From Rhizobium album (GTDB lineage: Bacteria > Pseudomonadota > Alphaproteobacteria > Rhizobiales > Rhizobiaceae), in NCBI RefSeq assembly GCF_003122325.1, contig NZ_QFBC01000006.1:62001-126000 (forward strand): a DNA stretch of 64,000 nt, read 5' to 3'. Of this stretch, positions 48,918 through 57,585 are shown piece by piece. The stretch's first letter is position 1. Each line of letters opens with the position of its first letter. A model generated the notes under the pieces. The model was not told where the DNA came from, did not search any database, and saw only the letters and a list, made by a program, of their open reading frames with translations. The translations under genes were made by a program, and so were the position numbers.

Positions 48918-49406
48918 TCAGTTGACGTTTCCGATCTGGCGGCTGGAGACCCTGTCTCCTTCGTGGATGCCGAGTGCCGCGGCGGTGCCGCCGTTCAACT
49001 CCAGCACATACATCACCGAACCGTTGGAGGAGATGATGTCCTCGGAATACGGCACGGCATTATGATGGATGCGGTGGATCGAACCGTTCTTGCCGATGAA
49101 CAGCATGTCGAGCGGCAGGTCGGTGTTTTTCATCCACATCATCACCGGCCGGCTTTCGCCGAAATCGAAGAGCATGCCGGCATCCCGCCCCATGCTCTTG
49201 CGAAACATCAGGCCCCGCTCACGCTGGGCCGGCGTAACCGCAAGATCCACGGTGAATTGATGCTTGCGCCCCCCGGTCGAGGTGATCGTCAATAGCTCCG
49301 AAGAAAACTTGACCTCATCGGCAAAAGACGAGGTGGCAGCGAGCAACGACAAAAAAAGCGCCAGCACGGCGCTTTTCAAATATCCGGCAAAAGAAGCCAT
49401 CGGCAT
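48918..49406 (-). CDS. DUF192-family secreted protein
   Basis: 162 residues with a signal peptide (about 1-29, ending SSFA). The mature region shows the DUF192 core RERGLMFRKSMGRDAGMLFDFGESRPVMMWMKNTDLPLDMLFI and the C-terminal VLELNGGTAAALGIHEGD. The fold is known but no activity is proven. The start ATG at 49406 overlaps the stop of the cold-shock gene by one base (TGATG), so translation is coupled. Confidence 0.88.
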   Translation of the reverse strand: MPMASFAGYLKSAVLALFLSLLAATSSFADEVKFSSELLTITSTGGRKHQFTVDLAVTPAQRERGLMFRKSMGRDAGMLFDFGESRPVMMWMKNTDLPLDMLFIGKNGSIHRIHHNAVPYSEDIISSNGSVMYVLELNGGTAAALGIHEGDRVSSRQIGNVN

Positions 49407-49984
49407 CAGTGCGAACGCGTCGACGGATTGGGCATGTCCGGATGGATTTCCGCCGCCATCAGACCCTTGTCGCCGTCGCCGAAACGCACCAGCACAGTCT
49501 GTCCCGGACGAAGCTCCGTCAGGCCGAAACGACGCAGGGTTTCCATGTGGACGAAAATGTCCTCGGTGCCTTCGCCGCGCGTCAGGAAACCAAATCCCTT
49601 GGTGCGATTGAACCATTTTACCAGCGCCCGCTCGAGGCCGCTCGTCGGCGTAACCTGCACATGCGTGCGCACCGGCGGCATCTGCGAAGGATGCACGGCC
49701 GTCGATTGATCCATCGACAGGATCCGGAACGCCTGATAACCCCGGTCGCGCTTCTGAACCAGAGCAACGATGCGGGTTCCCTCCAAAATCGTCTGATAGC
49801 CGTCGCGGCGCAGGCAGGTCACATGCAGAAGAACATCCTGCATGCCGTTATCTGGAATGATGAAGCCAAATCCCTTGGCAACGTCAAACCACTTCACGAC
49901 TCCCGTCACTTCGATCAGCTCAACAGGTTCGCTCGAAAGCTCTTCGAAAAATGCGACGCCCTTCGACGAAATCTTGTCCACCAT
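49406..49984 (-). CDS. Double cold-shock-domain protein
   Basis: 192 residues with two cold-shock domains. The first has RNP1 KGFGFI at 37-42 and RNP2 VLLHV at 51-55; the second has KGFGFL at 129-134 and DIFVH at 142-146. Duplicated CSD proteins of this size are common in alphaproteobacteria and bind single-stranded nucleic acid. The first domain is more divergent (LHV in place of the usual FVH). It is the first gene of a two-gene unit with the DUF192 gene. Confidence 0.92.
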   Translation of the reverse strand: MVDKISSKGVAFFEELSSEPVELIEVTGVVKWFDVAKGFGFIIPDNGMQDVLLHVTCLRRDGYQTILEGTRIVALVQKRDRGYQAFRILSMDQSTAVHPSQMPPVRTHVQVTPTSGLERALVKWFNRTKGFGFLTRGEGTEDIFVHMETLRRFGLTELRPGQTVLVRFGDGDKGLMAAEIHPDMPNPSTRSH

Positions 49985-50179
49985 ATTCTGCCAGCCCCTC
50001 GAACACGCGTCACTTCGTTACGGTTAACTGATTCTTGACGAACAGATTAACATCGTGGCGATGCATCAGCGCAAGTCCTAGTTTTCATTTTACCCAAATC
50101 GATTTTTAGCTGCGAAGGCTTGCTTGAAGCTGATTTCAAGCCAAATATCTGGCCGCAATGACAAAAGGAGAATAGTCGG

Positions 50180-50620
50180 ATGCGCTACCTTCACACGATG
50201 GTGCGAGTGAAAGATCTCGAAGCCTCGCTGCATTTCTATACCAAGCTCTTCGGCCTCACGGAAATCCGCCGCATCGAGAACGAAAAGGGCCGCTTCACCC
50301 TGGTTTTCCTCGCCGCCAGTGACGATCTGGACGCTGCCCGCGCCAACCTCGCCCCCTGCGTCGAACTCACCTACAACTGGGATACGGAAGACTATACCGG
50401 CGGCCGCAATTTTGGCCATCTGGCCTATGAGGTCGACGATATCTACGGTTTCTGCCAGCACCTCATGGATAATGGCGTGACGATCAACCGGCCGCCGCGC
50501 GACGGCCATATGGCCTTTGTCCGCTCGCCGGACGGCATTTCCATCGAGATCCTGCAGAAGGGCGCGAACCTGGCGCCGGCGGAGCCCTGGGCTTCGATGC
50601 AGAACACCGGCAGCTGGTAA
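50180..50620 (+). CDS. gloA: Lactoylglutathione lyase (glyoxalase I)
   Basis: 146 residues, one pair of VOC modules. The four metal ligands are in place: His5, Glu62, His80 and Glu123, in the spacing of nickel-type bacterial GloA. It converts the methylglyoxal-glutathione adduct to S-lactoylglutathione. An AAAGGAG ribosome-binding site is present. Confidence 0.95.
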   Translation: MRYLHTMVRVKDLEASLHFYTKLFGLTEIRRIENEKGRFTLVFLAASDDLDAARANLAPCVELTYNWDTEDYTGGRNFGHLAYEVDDIYGFCQHLMDNGVTINRPPRDGHMAFVRSPDGISIEILQKGANLAPAEPWASMQNTGSW

Positions 50621-50756
50621 AAATCGCAGCCACGCGGCAGGCGCCCGCTTGCCGCGTGAAAGCTTAGCGCAAGTCACGCATGTTTTAAGTCCTTCGATTT
50701 TGGCAATACCGGGTGCCGGCAAGTCTCATGCGCCATTCCGGTACGGTCGCATCCAC

Positions 50757-51902
50757 ATGATTGTGGAGCGGCCGCGCGAACGAAGGAAATATGTCTTGTT
50801 TTTGTGCACGAAGCAGGAATTGCCGCGGAAACGCCATGGCTTCGGCCCGGCGCTCATGGTCTCCGTCTTCGCCCTGTCGCTGGCGGGCTGTGTATCGTCC
50901 CCCTCGGGATCGCTGACGGCCGATGGCGGCGATCTGATTACCAACAGCACCAAGACAACCGGGCAGAAAAAGCAGAAGCTGCACGCCACGCAACAGGTCG
51001 AATCCACGACCGATGAGGCGGCGCTGCCGCCGATCGACGGCGAGACCGACCTCAATTCGCCCTCCCCCGAAATGCAAGCCGATGCGGCAACACAGACACC
51101 TGCCGACATCGGCGGTCTGACGATGCAGTCGACGGGAATCAATGCGAGCCGCTCCAGCATTTTTTCGACACGCACGGCGCAACCCGTCGATACCGGCGAA
51201 ACGATGTCGGACGTGCCGGCCTATGCGCCGACATCGGGGGTAAACCCCGCCTTCAACAGTGTCTACAGCCGCTCCCCGGCAACGGACGCGCAGCCGGTAG
51301 CAGAAGCCTCGGACAAGGTTTCCGATGCCCGTAACAAGGGCAAGAAGGAGAAGATGGCCGCCGGTGACAAGCCGATCAACGCGCTGGCCTTCCGCAACAA
51401 CGACTATATCGGCGCCGACGACCTGCCGCTGTCCATGGCCGCCAGCTTCTACGCCTCCAAAGATCTTTATACGCCCGGCGACGAGAATGACGACAAGCCA
51501 GCGGGCCTGATGAAGCTCGCTTCGCTGTCCGGCCTGGCGCGTGCGGCGGCCCACGGGCTGAAGATCCAGAATGGCGGCGTCAAGGTCGGCTGCTTCAAAC
51601 CGGAACTGGTGGGCCTGATCAAGGCGGCGGAACGGCATTTCGGCCGCACCGCCGTGGTGACCTCGGGCTACCGCGACGTGGCGCACAATCGCCGCGTCGG
51701 CGGCGTCGAAGGCTCCATGCATCTGAGCTGCAATGCCGCCGACATGCAGATCGATGGCGTGTCGAAGTGGGATCTCGCCGCCTTCCTGCGCTCGCAGCCC
51801 GGCCGCGGCGGCGTCGGCACCTATTGCCACACAGCATCCGTGCATATCGACACCGGCAGGACCCGCGACTGGAACTGGCGCTGCGGCCGCCGGGAAGCCT
51901 GA
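50757..51902 (+). CDS. Lipoprotein with C-terminal peptidase M15-type (DUF882) domain
   Basis: 381 residues if started at ATG 50757. A lipobox LAGC places the lipidated Cys at 45, after an unusually long basic N-terminus, so a later non-ATG start is possible. About 45-235 is low-complexity, Ser/Thr/Ala-rich and probably disordered. The C-terminal 120 residues hold the M15 zinc-peptidase pattern: TSGYRDVAHNRRVGG, SMHLSCNAADMQ and SVHID. Related domains cut or bind peptidoglycan peptides. An envelope role is inferred. Confidence 0.82.
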   Translation: MIVERPRERRKYVLFLCTKQELPRKRHGFGPALMVSVFALSLAGCVSSPSGSLTADGGDLITNSTKTTGQKKQKLHATQQVESTTDEAALPPIDGETDLNSPSPEMQADAATQTPADIGGLTMQSTGINASRSSIFSTRTAQPVDTGETMSDVPAYAPTSGVNPAFNSVYSRSPATDAQPVAEASDKVSDARNKGKKEKMAAGDKPINALAFRNNDYIGADDLPLSMAASFYASKDLYTPGDENDDKPAGLMKLASLSGLARAAAHGLKIQNGGVKVGCFKPELVGLIKAAERHFGRTAVVTSGYRDVAHNRRVGGVEGSMHLSCNAADMQIDGVSKWDLAAFLRSQPGRGGVGTYCHTASVHIDTGRTRDWNWRCGRREA

Positions 51903-52193
51903 ATCCATCTGGCAGCCGCAATCTCCCCCTCCTCGCAAACGGCCTGCGCATAACGGGTCGTTTTGTCATGAAGGTCGCCCGGGCCAATTTCCGGGTGCCG
52001 GCAAAGCCGTGCGGCGTGATCGGCATCACCCCTGCAAATCGATCCCGCCGTCATTTTTCCGTGGATAAGCCCTTGTTTTTAAGCGTTTATCAACAGATTT
52101 TTCAGATGCGCCAGCGACTGTCATTTTTTTGAAAAAAATCGAATTTCCGGCTTGCGCGATTTTTATGTCCTGACTATAAGGGCGCCACAGCAC

Positions 52194-52268
52194 GCGCCCT
52201 TCGTCTATCGGTTAGGACGTCAGATTTTCATTCTGAAAAGAGGGGTTCGACTCCCCTAGGGCGTGCCA
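52194..52268 (+). tRNA. tRNA-Glu (anticodon TTC)
   Basis: 75 bases including encoded CCA. The acceptor stem GCGCCCT pairs with AGGGCGT (a G-T at the end); the anticodon stem TCAGA/TCTGA encloses TTTTCAT with anticodon TTC; the T-arm is AGGGG/CCCCT with loop TTCGACT. The 290 bases upstream, after the M15 lipoprotein gene, hold no visible gene. Confidence 0.95.
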
Positions 52269-52337
52269 CTTTCCCTTACGAAAACAAGATCTACGACAGA
52301 ACGCCTCAGGTGTTTTGACAGGTTGCCTGCACCATCC

Positions 52338-54143
52338 TCAGATGGCGAGGGCGGCATCGAGAACGCGGATCTGCACGCGCCTCGTTCCCTGCCAGAAATC
52401 GGCGCTGAGCGTGCCGGCGACATGGATCTGCCGGCCGCGGGAATTCAGGAGCATGTCGCCCAGGGCGGTTCCCCCCGCTCTGAACGCGATGCCTTCCAGC
52501 CGGGCACGATCCGCCGCCTCCAGCGTCACCTTGATATGCGAGGCGCCGACCAGGCGCGAATCCGCCAAGCGGTGCATGGGGACGGCGAAAATCGGCTGCG
52601 GGTGGCCGGATCCGTAGGGACCGGCCGTTTCCAGCTGGTCGATCAGCTCGAGAGTGGCACCGGAAGCGCCGAGCGCGCCGTCGATCTTCAATGACTGGTT
52701 GGAGACGAGCGAGGCGACCCCCTTCTGGGCACGTTCTTCGAAGAAGGTCCGCAGCCGGCCAAGATTGCCGCGCTCCACCGTCAGCCCCGCCGCCATGGCG
52801 TGACCGCCACCCTTCACCAGCAATCCCTCGTCCAGTGCCCCACGCACCATCCTGCCGAGATCGAAGCCGCTGATCGAGCGGCCGGAGCCGGTGCCCTTGC
52901 CCGACGGGTCGAAGGCGATGGCGAAGGCGGGACGGCGGAATTTTTCCTTGAGCCGCGCCGCCAGCAGGCCGACGATGCCGGGATGCCAGCCTTCGCGCGC
53001 GGTGACGATCACCGAGGCGCTCGAACCGTCGCCATATTCGGCAGCGGCCTCGGCTTCCGCCTCTGCCAGCATCGCCGCTTCCATCGCCTGGCGTTCGCGG
53101 TTGAGGTCATCCAGCTGCGCGGCAATGGTTTCCGCCTGGGAATTGTCGTCGAGCGTCAGCAGCCGGCTTCCCAGCGCCGCATTGCCGATTCGTCCGCCGG
53201 CATTGATGCGCGGGCCGATCAGAAAACCGAGATGATAGGGTGTCACCGGCCCGCCCAGCCCCGCCTTGCGGAACAGTGCGGCCAGGCCGGCATTGCCCAT
53301 ATGCCGCGCCGCCAGCAGTCCCTTGACCACATAAGCGCGGTTCAGCTCCTTCAGCGGCACGACGTCGCAGACCGTCGCCAGCGCCACCAGGTCGAGCCAG
53401 GCGAGAAGATCAAGGGTGCGGGCGCGCGGATCGCCGCCTTCGCGCAGGACTTTTGCCGTGGCGACCAGAACGAGGAAGACGACGCCGGCGGCGCAGAGAT
53501 GCCCCTGCCCCGACAGATCGTCCTCGCGATTCGGATTGACCAGCGCATGGCAGGCCGGCATGTCGTGCGACATCTGGTGATGATCGATGACGACGACGTC
53601 GATGCCGCGCCTGGCCGCGGCGGCGAGCGCGTCGTTGCTGGTCGAGCCGCAATCAACGGTGACGATCAGTTCGGCGCCCTCGTCGATCAGGTGATCGATG
53701 GCGGCGGGATTGGGGCCATACCCTTCGAAAATGCGGTCCGGAATATAGATCGTCGCCTCTATACCGAAATGACCGAGGAAACGCGACATCAGGGCTGAGG
53801 ATGCCGCCCCGTCGACGTCGTAGTCGCCAAAAATCGCCACCTTTTCGGCGGACCGGACCGCCCGCGCCAGGCGTTCCGCCGCCTTGCCGCAATCCGCCAG
53901 CGTCATCGGGTCGGGCATCAGGGTGCGGATGGTCGGATCGAGGAAAGCCATGGCCTCGTCGACGCCGACGCCGCGGCCGGCAAGCACCCGCGCCGTCAGG
54001 TCCGGCAGCCCGTGGACCTGGGCGATCGCCAGCGCCCGGTTCTGCCCCGCCTGGTCAAGGCGGGACACCCAGCGCTGGCCGGAGACCGAGTTTTCGACGC
54101 CAAGAAAGGCGCGCGGGACGGGATCGGGCGAAAGATCGGCCAT
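52338..54143 (-). CDS. recJ: Single-stranded-DNA-specific exonuclease RecJ
   Basis: 601 residues. DHH-phosphoesterase motifs are complete: the aspartates of GDYDVDG (107, 109, 111), Asp164 in VDCG and Asp187-His188-His189 in the DHH triad; the DHHA1 motif GGHAMAAG lies near residue 445. It degrades single-stranded DNA 5' to 3' in recombination and mismatch repair. It lies 73 bases downstream of hom. Confidence 0.96.
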   Translation of the reverse strand: MADLSPDPVPRAFLGVENSVSGQRWVSRLDQAGQNRALAIAQVHGLPDLTARVLAGRGVGVDEAMAFLDPTIRTLMPDPMTLADCGKAAERLARAVRSAEKVAIFGDYDVDGAASSALMSRFLGHFGIEATIYIPDRIFEGYGPNPAAIDHLIDEGAELIVTVDCGSTSNDALAAAARRGIDVVVIDHHQMSHDMPACHALVNPNREDDLSGQGHLCAAGVVFLVLVATAKVLREGGDPRARTLDLLAWLDLVALATVCDVVPLKELNRAYVVKGLLAARHMGNAGLAALFRKAGLGGPVTPYHLGFLIGPRINAGGRIGNAALGSRLLTLDDNSQAETIAAQLDDLNRERQAMEAAMLAEAEAEAAAEYGDGSSASVIVTAREGWHPGIVGLLAARLKEKFRRPAFAIAFDPSGKGTGSGRSISGFDLGRMVRGALDEGLLVKGGGHAMAAGLTVERGNLGRLRTFFEERAQKGVASLVSNQSLKIDGALGASGATLELIDQLETAGPYGSGHPQPIFAVPMHRLADSRLVGASHIKVTLEAADRARLEGIAFRAGGTALGDMLLNSRGRQIHVAGTLSADFWQGTRRVQIRVLDAALAI

Positions 54144-54216
54144 TATGGCTCCTCGTTTGATGTCGTCGCGCCGTCGTTCGGCATGGCCCGAACGAACCGT
54201 CCTTGCCGGCGGATGG

Positions 54217-55539
54217 TCAGGCCGTCTTCGGCCGCTCGATGCGGATGACCTGCGGTTCGCCGATCAGATACCCTTCTCCCTTGATGGCGGCAACGGCCTT
54301 GCGGACCGCATCCTCCATCGTCGCATGGGTGACGAGGATGATCGTCTTCGGCTCGGCGGCCTCGACATGGTGTTTCGGCCGTTGGACGATCGATTCCAGC
54401 GAGATACGGTTTTCGGCCATGCGGGCGGCGATGCTGGCGAACACGCCGGCGCGGTCCTCTACCGTCATGCGGATGAAATAACCGCCTTCGTGGCTCTGGA
54501 TCTGCGCCCGCTGGTAAGGTGCGAGTTTTGCGGCAGGACGGCCGAGCGCCGGTACCTGCTGGGCACCCGGGCGGCTCTTGGCGATGTCGGCGATATCGCC
54601 GAGCACGGCGGAGGCCGTGGCATTGCCGCCGGCGCCAGGGCCGACCATCAGGAGTTCGCCGAGGATATCGGCCTCGATCGCCACCGCATTGGTGACACCA
54701 TCGACCTGGGCGATGACCGAATCGAGCGGCACCATCGTCGGATGGACGCGCTGTTCGATGCCACTTTCGGTGCGCTGGGCGACGCCGAGCAGCTTGATGC
54801 GGTAGCCGAGATCGGCGGCCGCATGGATGTCCTCGATGGAGATGTTGGTGATGCCTTCGAGATAGATGTCATCGGCGGCGATCTCGCTGCCGAAGGCGAG
54901 CGTCGTCAGGATGGCGAGCTTGTGGGCGGTGTCGTTACCTTCGATGTCGAAGGCCGGATCGGCTTCGGCATACCCCAGCCGCTGCGCTTCCTTGAGGCAA
55001 TCGGCGAAGGACAGGCCTTCCTTCTCCATCTTGGTGAGGATGTAATTGCAGGTGCCGTTCATGATGCCATAGATGCGCGAGACGGTGTTGCCCGTCAGCG
55101 ATTCACGCAGCGCCTTGATGACCGGAATGCCGCCTGCGACGGCCGCTTCGAAGTTCAGCAGCGCGCCCTTTTCTTCCGCCAGCGCAGCCAGCGCCACGCC
55201 GTGGCGGGCAAGCAGCGCCTTGTTGGCGGTGACGACATGCAGACCGCGCGACAGGGCCGCCCTCACTGCGTTGTCGGCCGGATCTCCGGCGCCACCCATC
55301 AGTTCGACGAAAACGTCGATATCGGCCTTGGCAGCCAGCTCGATCGGATCGTCGTACCAGGTGATATCAGTAAGGTCGATGCCCCGGTCCCGCGTGCGGT
55401 CACGGGCGCTGACGGCCGTGATCGTAATCGGCCGGCCGCAGGTAACAGCCAGCTTTTCGCTGCGATCCTGAAGGATGCGCGCCAGGGAAGCACCGACGGT
55501 GCCCAGGCCCGCAATGCCGATTTTAAGGGCATCTGACAT
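54217..55539 (-). CDS. hom: Homoserine dehydrogenase
   Basis: 440 residues. The NAD(P)-binding GLGTVG is at 11-16, the homoserine-dehydrogenase catalytic domain covers about 135-320 (signature near AYAEADPAFDIEGNDTAHK), and a C-terminal ACT domain (about 350-430) gives likely feedback control by threonine. It reduces aspartate semialdehyde for threonine, methionine and isoleucine synthesis. It is 58 bases downstream of the aminotransferase gene. Confidence 0.96.
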   Translation of the reverse strand: MSDALKIGIAGLGTVGASLARILQDRSEKLAVTCGRPITITAVSARDRTRDRGIDLTDITWYDDPIELAAKADIDVFVELMGGAGDPADNAVRAALSRGLHVVTANKALLARHGVALAALAEEKGALLNFEAAVAGGIPVIKALRESLTGNTVSRIYGIMNGTCNYILTKMEKEGLSFADCLKEAQRLGYAEADPAFDIEGNDTAHKLAILTTLAFGSEIAADDIYLEGITNISIEDIHAAADLGYRIKLLGVAQRTESGIEQRVHPTMVPLDSVIAQVDGVTNAVAIEADILGELLMVGPGAGGNATASAVLGDIADIAKSRPGAQQVPALGRPAAKLAPYQRAQIQSHEGGYFIRMTVEDRAGVFASIAARMAENRISLESIVQRPKHHVEAAEPKTIILVTHATMEDAVRKAVAAIKGEGYLIGEPQVIRIERPKTA

Positions 55540-55597
55540 AAATTTTTTCCTGATTTGCTTTGGATGGAAGAAGCGGCCGCGGGCGCGGCCGCCTTGG

Positions 55598-56818
55598 TCA
55601 ACGATGCGCGTTCAGCGAAATGACGTTGTGCATCGTATTTTCGGCCGTCGACAGGAAGCGCTTGAGATTGCGCGCCGCCTGCCGGATGCGGTGTTCGTTC
55701 TCGACCAGCGCGATGCGGACATATTCGTCGCCCTGCTCGCCGAAGCCGATGCCCGGCGCCACCGCGATGTCGGCCTTCTCGACCAGGAGCTTGGAGAACT
55801 CCAGCGAGCCGAGGTGGCGGAATTTTTCGGGGATTTTTGCCCAGGCGAACATGGTCGCGGCCGGCGGCGGCACGTCGAAACCGGCCTTGCCGAAGGCATC
55901 GACCAGCACGTCGCGGCGGCGGCGGTAAACGTTGCGGACCTCGGCGATATCGGAACCGTCGCCGTTCAGCGCGTGGGTCGCCGCCACCTGGATCGGCGTG
56001 AAGGCGCCGTAATCGAGATAGGACTTCACCCGCGTCAGCGCCGCGATCAACCGTTCGTTGCCGACGGCGAAACCCATGCGCCAGCCGGGCATAGAAAAGG
56101 TCTTCGACATCGAGGTGAACTCGACGGCGACGTCCATCGCGCCAGGCACTTCCAGCACCGATGGCGGCGGCGCGTCGTCATCGAAATAGATCTCGGAATA
56201 GGCAAGGTCGGAGAGCACGATGATGTCGTGCTTTTTCGCAAAGGCGATGACGTCTTTGTAAAAATCCAGCGAGGCGACGAAGGCGGTCGGATTGGACGGA
56301 TAGTTAAGGATCAGCGCCAGCGGCTTCGGGATCGAGTGTTTTACGGCACGCTCGAGCGGCGGGAAGAAGCTGTCGTCCGGCTCGACCGACATGGAACGGA
56401 TCACGCCGCCGGCCATCAGGAAGCCGAAGGCATGGATCGGATAGGTGGGGTTCGGGCACAGGATGACGTCGCCCGGCGCGGTGATCGCCTGCGCCATGTT
56501 GGCGAAGCCCTCCTTCGAGCCGAGCGTGGCGACAACCTGGGTTTCCGGATTGAGCTTCACGCCGAAGCGGCGGGCATAATAGGCAGCTTGCGCGCGGCGC
56601 AGGCCGGGAATGCCCTTGGAAGAGGAATAACGGTGGGTGCGCGGGTCCTGCACGACTTCGCAGAGCTTGTCGACGATCGCCTTGGGGGTCGGAAGATCCG
56701 GGTTTCCCATGCCGAGATCGATGATGTCGGCCCCGCCCGCTCGCGCGCTCGCCTTCAAACGGTTGACCTGTTCGAAGACATATGGCGGCAGACGCCGGAC
56801 TTTGTGGAATTCTTCCAT
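55598..56818 (-). CDS. Class I/II PLP aminotransferase, AlaC-like
   Basis: 406 residues. PLP binds Lys239 in SMSKTFSMPGWRMG; Asn (NYPSNPT, near 172-178), Asp204 and Tyr207 complete the cofactor pocket. The sequence resembles AlaC (glutamate-pyruvate aminotransferase) and the LL-diaminopimelate aminotransferase-like branch annotated just upstream of hom in many rhizobia. Alanine aminotransferase is the best guess; substrate choice needs assay. Confidence 0.85.
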   Translation of the reverse strand: MEEFHKVRRLPPYVFEQVNRLKASARAGGADIIDLGMGNPDLPTPKAIVDKLCEVVQDPRTHRYSSSKGIPGLRRAQAAYYARRFGVKLNPETQVVATLGSKEGFANMAQAITAPGDVILCPNPTYPIHAFGFLMAGGVIRSMSVEPDDSFFPPLERAVKHSIPKPLALILNYPSNPTAFVASLDFYKDVIAFAKKHDIIVLSDLAYSEIYFDDDAPPPSVLEVPGAMDVAVEFTSMSKTFSMPGWRMGFAVGNERLIAALTRVKSYLDYGAFTPIQVAATHALNGDGSDIAEVRNVYRRRRDVLVDAFGKAGFDVPPPAATMFAWAKIPEKFRHLGSLEFSKLLVEKADIAVAPGIGFGEQGDEYVRIALVENEHRIRQAARNLKRFLSTAENTMHNVISLNAHR

Positions 56819-57035
56819 CTTTCACCCCATGGAAAGCGCAGTTTTTGCCTGCGTGCGAGTTCATCCTGTTCGAAGGTCCCGGCCACGAACTCCAGTGCGC
56901 CGGAAAGACATGCATGCTATGAAGTTGCGGTATTTCTTAGGCGTCTGGCGGCGGCTTTCTGCCGCCAATCGACCGGTGAAACCGACCCGCCCCTTGCGAA
57001 AAGGCTTTGCGGCCAAAACGGCGGAAAGGCAAGCC

Positions 57036-57422
57036 TTAATTGGCGATCTCGGCCTGCGCCTGCGCACCATGTTCCGCAGCCAGCTTGCGCATTTCGGCGA
57101 CACGCCGCTGATATTCGGCTTCGCTGATGGCGCCCGAGCGGCGCGCATGTCCGAGAGAGGCCAGCCGTTGCTGCATCGTCGTCGCCTCGTCGTCGCTCAT
57201 CTGCGCATTCGCGGCGGTGAGCGGATCGGAAAAACTCGGATAGGCGCCGGTGTTGCGCGGAGCGGTCTCGCGTTGCAGCGAGGCGCCATCGGCCGTCACG
57301 GTCACGACGGGCTGGGCCTGGGTCGGCGGCAACGGCTGAGTCGAGCAACCGGCCGCAGTGGCGGCAGCCGCGATCGCCGCGCCGAGAATCGCCGTTCGTG
57401 CCGTTTGCCGGATAATGACCAT
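57036..57422 (-). CDS. Small lipoprotein with SHOCT-like C-terminus
   Basis: 128 residues from ATG 57422. A lipoprotein signal ends in the lipobox AAGC with lipidated Cys26. The middle is Pro/Gln/Thr-rich. The C-terminal 45 residues (QQRLASLGHARRSGAISEAEYQRRVAEMRKL) resemble the short SHOCT domain in which a gap helix is followed by GxIxxxEYxxR. The function is unknown. It is divergent from phaC with a 163-base gap. The frame reads further upstream into the phaC start but without signal-peptide logic. Confidence 0.72.
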   Translation of the reverse strand: MVIIRQTARTAILGAAIAAAATAAGCSTQPLPPTQAQPVVTVTADGASLQRETAPRNTGAYPSFSDPLTAANAQMSDDEATTMQQRLASLGHARRSGAISEAEYQRRVAEMRKLAAEHGAQAQAEIAN

Positions 57423-57445
57423 GTGCCCGCCTCGAAAATCACCAA

Positions 57446-57457
57446 ATGCTGCCGCAT
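57446..57457. promoter_or_regulatory. ATGC-N4-GCAT palindrome upstream of phaC
   Basis: ATGC-TGCC-GCAT contains TGC-N4-GCA, the other spacing reported for PhaR-type sites, in the divergent region 129 bases before phaC. It is a short motif and could be chance. Confidence 0.35.
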
Positions 57458-57585
57458 CGACGCGGACAGTTAATTTTACTGCCGCCCCAATGCAAGCCAC
57501 ATGAATTCGCTTCGCTGGCTCTTGTATTGAATTTCGTGCAGAATGTACAAAAGAAAACAATAAAGAGTGCGCCGGAGGGAAATGC

